In this document: piece by piece, positions 5,711 through 8,050 of the stretch
How the letters are laid out: the number at the start of each line of letters is the position of its first letter
Numbering within the stretch: the stretch's first letter is position 1
Source: an uncultured Elusimicrobiales bacterium
Lineage (GTDB): Bacteria > Elusimicrobiota > Elusimicrobia > Elusimicrobiales > Elusimicrobiaceae
NCBI GenBank assembly: GCA_944322775.1
Contig: CALUQA010000146.1
Coordinates: 1-8,050 of the forward strand
Length of the DNA stretch: 8,050 bases
Direction: 5' to 3'
Made by a program: the position numbers and the translations under genes
Notes under the pieces: model-generated
The model's input: the letters and a program-made list of their open reading frames with translations, nothing else
Told to the model about the DNA's origin: nothing
Database searches by the model: none

Positions 5711-5885
5711 ATGCAAGAAAGAAACTATCGCAACAACAACCTAATTATTATGAACTTCGCCCTAATTATGTGGGTGAAGAAAGGTTGCGTTTGCGAGAGT
5801 GTGCTATGATAAATAGATAAAAATTGATTTTTTGCATTTTATAACCTCGCATTCGTAATGAAAGAATGCGAGGTTTTTTATTTTT
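5711..5885 (+). ncRNA. Predicted structured small RNA (rod-shaped, with terminator)
   Basis: From the predicted +1 (5711) the sequence folds by hand into a nested rod. The closing helix 5711-5720 with 5828-5837 has 10 bp including one G-U. Helix 5724-5733 with 5791-5800 has 9 bp and one mismatch, then a 3x3 internal loop. Helix 5737-5741 with 5783-5787 has 5 bp. After an asymmetric loop comes helix 5755-5762 with 5772-5779, 8 bp with a 9-nt loop. The 3' side of the large bubble carries a small hairpin CTAT-GATAA-ATAG (5804-5816). A strong terminator follows at 5843. The shape (closing stem, large asymmetric bubble, long terminal arm) recalls 6S RNA, but I cannot identify conserved 6S sequence. 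An alternative reading is a leaderless 32-codon frame (5711-5809, MQERNYRNNN...), which the extensive pairing makes less likely. The RNA could also be the leader of the following secreted-protein gene. Confidence 0.65.
5843..5885 (+). terminator. Strong rho-independent terminator upstream of the secreted-protein gene
   Basis: Perfect 12-bp stem AACCTCGCATTC/GAATGCGAGGTT (5843-5854 with 5864-5875), 9-nt loop, then TTTTATTTTT. It lies 37 nt before the next start codon. It either ends the structured RNA or works as an attenuator for the downstream gene. Confidence 0.92.
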
Positions 5886-5922
5886 AAAAAAGAAAAGAAC
5901 AAGAAAACAAGGAGAAAAAGAA

Positions 5923-6555
5923 ATGAAGAAAGTATTCGTAACCACCTGTGCCGTAGTATTCGCCGCGGTAGCTGCTAGCGCCCAAGGATTGGGAACTGTC
6001 AGAGATATCAATAGCTTTGGAACAGAATATATGTCTGCCCAAAGCAAATCTACCCGCCAGCAGACGATTAAAAAAGAACAGAAAAAAGTGGGGAATTTGG
6101 AAAAAGCCATTGCACAAGCCAATATTAAACACTATAGACAAATGTTTGTATTAGGTTCTTTGGGAGATGCTGCCCAGTTTGCACAATATGCACCCTGCAC
6201 CACGCCGGCCCCGGCCGCACAAAAAACGGCAGCCAAAAAAACTTCTTCTCAAAAACCGGCTGCAACTAAACAAGCGGAAAAACAAGCCCCGGCCTATTAT
6301 CCCTATGCCGGCAGAGAGGGAAAGGTGATGGCTTTGGGTGATGCCTTTGCTGCACGCATGAAAGCCAGAAAAGAAGCCCGCAAACAAGAAAAGGCCCAGG
6401 CCGCCAAAGAAGCGAAAAAAGAACCCGCGGCAAAAAAAGAAAAAGGTTCTTGGTTGGGTGCTTTATTCGGCGGACGTTACCCGGGCGAAAGCGATGAAGA
6501 CTATGCGTATCGTCTTCAGATGAGCACGCACCCCGCTTGCCAGCCGTTCAAATAA
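5923..6555 (+). CDS. Small secreted Lys/Ala-rich protein of unknown function
   Basis: A 210-residue protein from ATG 5923, chosen because AAGGAG lies 8 nt upstream and it starts a textbook signal peptide (MKK, hydrophobic core, ASA|Q with cleavage near residue 20). The frame continues upstream, but that part would include the terminator. Order: signal peptide; a polar helical N-domain (22-90); a low-complexity Pro/Ala/Lys/Thr linker (about 95-125); a tyrosine patch AYYPYAGREGK; a Lys/Ala/Glu-rich probable single helix (142-174); then a distinct C-terminal tail GGRYPGESDEDYAYRLQMST ending HPACQPFK. Two cysteines remain in the mature protein (C92, C206). The defined tail after a charged linker looks like a functional or anchoring element, which is inference. 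I do not recognise a family. No promoter is clear between the upstream terminator and the gene; TGC-TATGAT at 5802-5810 is the best candidate, but it still lies before the terminator. The gene is monocistronic. Confidence 0.85.
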   Translation: MKKVFVTTCAVVFAAVAASAQGLGTVRDINSFGTEYMSAQSKSTRQQTIKKEQKKVGNLEKAIAQANIKHYRQMFVLGSLGDAAQFAQYAPCTTPAPAAQKTAAKKTSSQKPAATKQAEKQAPAYYPYAGREGKVMALGDAFAARMKARKEARKQEKAQAAKEAKKEPAAKKEKGSWLGALFGGRYPGESDEDYAYRLQMSTHPACQPFK

Positions 6556-6557
6556 GA

Positions 6558-6579
6558 TTTCCTAAATTAGGTTAGGAAA
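6558..6579 (+). other. Hairpin just after the secreted-protein stop codon
   Basis: TTTCCTAA/TTAGGAAA (6558-6565 with 6572-6579), 8 bp with a 6-nt loop, ahead of the true terminator. There is no T-tract on the plus strand. It may stabilise the mRNA 3' end. Confidence 0.4.
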
Positions 6580-6593
6580 AAAAGAAAGGGTAC

Positions 6594-6626
6594 AAGGGAC
6601 TGTGTTTATAAGCGCAGTCCCTTTTT
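6594..6626 (+). terminator. Rho-independent terminator of the secreted-protein gene
   Basis: Eleven-bp stem AAGGGACTGTG/CGCAGTCCCTT (6594-6604 with 6613-6623, one G-U), 8-nt loop, then TTT ending the T run at 6626 and an A+T-rich continuation. Confidence 0.9.
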
Positions 6627-6643
6627 ATATTAAGGCATTTGTC

Positions 6644-6669
6644 GTACGCGCGCGCGTGCGCGCACATAT
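6644..6669. repeat. 26-bp alternating purine-pyrimidine (CG-rich) tract
   Basis: Strict purine/pyrimidine alternation from G6644 to T6669, mostly CG dinucleotides, with the palindrome GTGCGCGCAC inside. It stands in an otherwise A+T-rich spacer between a terminator and the rRNA promoters. Such tracts favour left-handed Z-DNA under negative supercoiling. Confidence 0.8.
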
Positions 6670-6729
6670 TAATAACCTATCATAATCCGGCTGGGCAGCA
6701 GGCGCCAGACTTTTAGAGTATAGATAATA

Positions 6730-6758
6730 TTGCACACTTTATTTTGTTTTGTTATAAT
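6730..6758 (+). promoter_or_regulatory. rRNA promoter 1 (most distal)
   Basis: TTGCAC (6730-6735), 17-bp spacer, perfect TATAAT (6753-6758); predicted +1 about 6765. Confidence 0.65.
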
Positions 6759-6858
6759 ATATACACAACAAATGATTGATCTTTTATAGAAACTCTTTAG
6801 CAGCAAAAAGCGGAAAAGTTTAGAGTAAATAAGTAGTAAGCAGTGTTTTGATTGGCAA

Positions 6859-6873
6859 TTCTCCGACGGAGAA
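6859..6873 (+). other. Small hairpin before rRNA promoter 2
   Basis: TTCTCC-GAC-GGAGAA, 6 bp with a 3-nt loop, no T-tract; it lies 9 nt before the -35 box of promoter 2. Confidence 0.4.
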
Positions 6874-6881
6874 AATAATTG

Positions 6882-6910
6882 TTGACAAAACAAAATAAAT
6901 TCGCTATACT
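6882..6910 (+). promoter_or_regulatory. rRNA promoter 2
   Basis: Perfect TTGACA (6882-6887), 17-bp spacer, TATACT (6905-6910), A+T-rich upstream. Predicted +1 about 6917, immediately before an 8-bp hairpin. Confidence 0.85.
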
Positions 6911-6920
6911 ATATACATAA

Positions 6921-6941
6921 GGAACGAAAATGGTTCGTTCC
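6921..6941 (+). other. Hairpin at the 5' end of the promoter 2 transcript
   Basis: GGAACGAA/TTCGTTCC (6921-6928 with 6934-6941), 8 bp and a 5-nt loop, within about 5 nt of the predicted start. Confidence 0.6.
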
Positions 6942-6957
6942 GCGGTAAACAAAAAGA

Positions 6958-6995
6958 CCTCTTTTTAATCTTTTTGAAAAAAGAAAAAAAAGGGG
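6958..6995 (-). other. A/T-rich two-part hairpin between rRNA promoters 2 and 3
   Basis: Stems 6958-6966 with 6987-6995 (9 bp) and 6970-6974 with 6979-6983 (5 bp), separated by a 3x3 loop. On the minus strand it is followed by TCTTTTTGTTT, so it could terminate antisense transcription; on the plus strand there is no T-tract. Confidence 0.4.
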
Positions 6996-6996
6996 G

Positions 6997-7025
6997 TTGA
7001 CATTTCTGTCTTTTTTTGTTATACT
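6997..7025 (+). promoter_or_regulatory. rRNA promoter 3
   Basis: Perfect TTGACA (6997-7002), 17-bp spacer, TATACT (7020-7025); predicted +1 about 7032. Confidence 0.85.
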
Positions 7026-7254
7026 ATAAAGGTAGTCGGAATTGATCTTTTAAACATAATAAACCATTTAAGTTTTTACAACTAACATTTTTCAGGCAGT
7101 TGAATATCACCTTATATTAGAAAAGGATGCAGATAGTTCAGACCGAGCTAGAAAAACAAACCGTAAAAACGCCGGCTGCGATTTACTGATGTCTTTTACC
7201 TCCGCCTTTTTAGGCAAGACTTACTTGGACAATCAAGAAGTTCTCAAAAAAGAC

Positions 7255-7283
7255 TTGACAAACTTTTAAAAATTTGCTTTAAT
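7255..7283 (+). promoter_or_regulatory. rRNA promoter 4
   Basis: TTGACA (7255-7260), 17-bp spacer, TTTAAT (7278-7283). It shares CTTGACAAAC with promoter 5, 86 bp downstream. Confidence 0.65.
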
Positions 7284-7340
7284 ATAAGAGTAGTAAGAGT
7301 TGAGCAGTTTTAAGACTTTAAAAAAGTTTTAAAAAAGTGC

Positions 7341-7369
7341 TTGACAAACGCGAAATAATTTGTTATTAT
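7341..7369 (+). promoter_or_regulatory. rRNA promoter 5 (closest to 16S)
   Basis: TTGACA (7341-7346), 17-bp spacer, TATTAT (7364-7369). A stretch of A and T tracts upstream (about 7319-7337) looks like an UP element. Predicted +1 is A7376, where a 5-bp hairpin ACAGC/GCTGT (7376-7380 with 7387-7391) begins. Confidence 0.8.
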
Positions 7370-7405
7370 ATCTTTACAGCAATGAGGCTGTGAGAAATAA
7401 CTAAA

Positions 7406-7451
7406 AAATTTCCCCTGCTTTCCGGTGAACGGAATAGCAAAGAGGAAATTT
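7406..7451 (+). other. Leader hairpin, boxB-like
   Basis: Three stacked helices: AAATTTCC/GGAAATTT (7406-7413 with 7444-7451), TGCT/AGCA (7416-7419 with 7436-7439) and TTCCG/CGGAA (7420-7424 with 7430-7434), loop GTGAA. It lies immediately before a boxA-like sequence, the order boxB-boxA known from rRNA leaders. Confidence 0.65.
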
Positions 7452-7463
7452 CGCTCTCTGAAA
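7452..7463 (+). promoter_or_regulatory. boxA-like antitermination element
   Basis: CGCTCTCTGAAA followed by ATTTGACAG. It resembles the E. coli rRNA boxA context (TGCTCTTTAACA then ATTTATCAG) and the TTCTTTGAAAAC form of Bacillus. It would load NusB-NusE for antitermination of rRNA transcription. Confidence 0.55.
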
Positions 7464-7491
7464 ATTTGACAGCAATGTGCGAATGGGCGAT

Positions 7492-7530
7492 TTGAAACGG
7501 AAGAAACCCGCAAGGGTTGAAACGGTTCAA
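7492..7530 (+). other. Leader hairpin with GNRA loop
   Basis: AACCC-GCAA-GGGTT (7505-7518) inside an outer TTGAA/TTCAA helix (7492-7496 with 7526-7530). The direct repeat TTGAAACGG (7492-7500, 7517-7525) flanks it. Confidence 0.55.
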
Positions 7531-7544
7531 GGCTCATTAAGTAC

Positions 7545-7565
7545 GTCATATACTTAGAATATGAC
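7545..7565 (+). other. Leader hairpin
   Basis: GTCATAT/ATATGAC (7545-7551 with 7559-7565), 7 bp with a 7-nt loop. Confidence 0.5.
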
Positions 7566-7619
7566 ACCAAAGTTAATTCAATAGAGTAGAGAGTCAAATG
7601 TCAACAACTCGATGTTAGC

Positions 7620-7663
7620 GATTGGTAATCATTAAGCCGCTTGCGGTTTAACGGTTATTAATT
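7620..7663 (+). other. Long hairpin abutting the 16S 5' end
   Basis: Arms 7620-7639 and 7644-7663 pair over 20 positions with one mismatch (A7631/C7652) and several G-U pairs, capped by a CTTG tetraloop. It ends at the estimated first base of mature 16S. It may guide 5' processing or folding. Confidence 0.55.
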
Positions 7664-8050
7664 CTAATGGAGAGTTTGATCCTGGCTCAGAGTTAACGCT
7701 GGCATCGTGCATAACACATGCAAGTCGAACGGGACTTGTTTTGGTAGCAATACCGAAGTAAGTTTAGTGGCAGACGGGTGAGTAATACATAAGAAATCCA
7801 CCTCCGAGTGGGGAATAACAGTCCGAAAGGATTGCTAATACCCCATAACATATTTGAGTGGCATCACTTAAATATCAAAGATTTATCGCTTGGAGAGGAT
7901 CTTATGGTCTATCAGCTAGTTGGCAGGGTAACGGCCTACCAAGGCGACGACGGATAGCCGGCCTGAAAGGGCGACCGGCCACAAGGGCACTGAGACACGG
8001 GCCCTACTCCTACGGGAGGCAGCAGTGGGGAATTTTGGACAATGGGCGAA
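7664..8050 (+). rRNA. rrs: 16S ribosomal RNA, 5' portion (cut by window edge)
   Basis: AGAGTTTGATCCTGGCTCAG at 7671-7690 equals E. coli positions 8-27, which sets the 5' end near 7664. Further universal blocks: ACACATGCAAGTCGAACGGG, GACGGGTGAGTAATAC, GAGACACGGGCCCTACTCC and ACTCCTACGGGAGGCAGCAG (8006-8025; E. coli 338-357, so this part is about 5 nt longer than in E. coli). About a quarter of the gene is present. The strand and the five promoters upstream agree. The variable parts, such as GGCATCGTGCATAACAC after the start, are not those of Proteobacteria or Firmicutes I know; Elusimicrobiota is my tentative guess. Confidence 0.98.

Larger units (their letters stand above)
6775..7052 (+). repeat. 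12-nt direct repeat just below two promoters
   Basis: ATTGATCTTTTA occurs at 6775-6786 and 7041-7052, about 10 nt after the predicted starts of promoters 1 and 3. The second copy continues AAACA, resembling the boxA element TGCTCTTTAACA. Shortly after the first copy, CTCTTTAGCA (6793-6802) is also boxA-like. Confidence 0.5.
6670..7663 (+). other. rRNA operon control region and 16S leader, no convincing protein gene
   Basis: About 1 kb of mostly A+T-rich DNA before the 16S gene. It holds five tandem promoters, several hairpins and antitermination-like signals, listed separately. I see no tRNA. The only notable reading frames are a 65-codon open stretch without a start codon (7069-7268) and short overlapping frames within it, none with ribosome binding sites. 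Confidence 0.8.

Noticed and set aside
5711..5809. Leaderless 32-codon frame with a hydrophobic middle, toxin-like
   Set aside because: Nearly all of it takes part in nested helices that fit the predicted transcript ends, so a structured RNA explains the sequence better. Not fully excluded.
6669..6893. 74-codon minus-strand frame over the distal rRNA promoters
   Set aside because: It starts with TTG, has no ribosome binding site, overlaps promoters 1 and 2 and has the composition expected of translated A+T-rich spacer.
7109..7268. Two short frames (20 and 26 codons) overlapping at TGATG, suggesting translational coupling
   Set aside because: No ribosome binding site at a useful distance, no recognisable product, and both lie within an rRNA leader.
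7310..7597. 95-codon minus-strand frame in the 16S leader
   Set aside because: It runs antisense through promoter 5, the boxB/boxA elements and leader hairpins; no ribosome binding site and no recognisable protein.
6670..7663. CRISPR array or tRNA genes in the spacer before 16S
   Set aside because: Repeats here are two-copy promoter words without regular spacers, and no cloverleaf or TTCGAATC-type T-arm was found.

Overview
The window is bacterial DNA with compact genes of moderate G+C and A+T-rich, signal-dense intergenic regions. It ends in the first ~390 nt of a 16S rRNA gene, which carries the universal 5' priming site and the ACTCCTACGGGAGGCAGCAG block. Small-genome gene choices (ThyX, a single-domain MazG, GlgC) and the 16S 5' sequence (GAGTTAACGCTGGCATCGTG after the universal start) make me lean towards Elusimicrobiota. 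That is a low-confidence impression; placing the 16S fragment in a reference tree would settle it.

Layout. Positions 1-3848 are read on the minus strand: the N-terminal part of a PhoH-family ATPase (cut by the window edge), then a likely operon of a secreted beta-propeller-like protein, thyX and glgC, closed by a strong terminator at 513-540. A short divergent region separates this operon from mazG (+), which has its own terminator. Next, on the minus strand, come a compact unit predicted to encode a small RNA of unknown family (about 4496-4323) and a lone squalene/phytoene synthase gene (5576-4566). The squalene synthase terminator's T-tract overlaps the -35 box of the small RNA promoter.

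From 5600 on, reading is on the plus strand. Two near-identical promoters lie 73-74 bp apart. The second is followed, exactly at its predicted +1, by a sequence that folds by hand into a long multi-helix rod ending in a perfect terminator. I call this a structured small RNA, and it is the most interesting element of the window. Then comes a gene for a small secreted Lys/Ala-rich protein of unknown function, its terminator, and a 26-bp alternating purine-pyrimidine (Z-DNA-prone) tract.

Positions 6670-7663 hold no convincing protein gene. They form an rRNA control region with five tandem TTGNCA/17-bp/-10 promoters, several hairpins, boxB/boxA-like antitermination signals and a long hairpin abutting the 16S 5' end.

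A recurring theme is that the first genes of three minus-strand transcripts (phoH, the secreted propeller-like protein, the squalene/phytoene synthase) have a -10 box only 7-11 nt before the start codon and no Shine-Dalgarno sequence. This suggests leaderless or near-leaderless mRNAs, whereas thyX, glgC, mazG and the small secreted protein have clear ribosome binding sites. All foldings and promoter calls were made by eye; no search or energy calculation was run.
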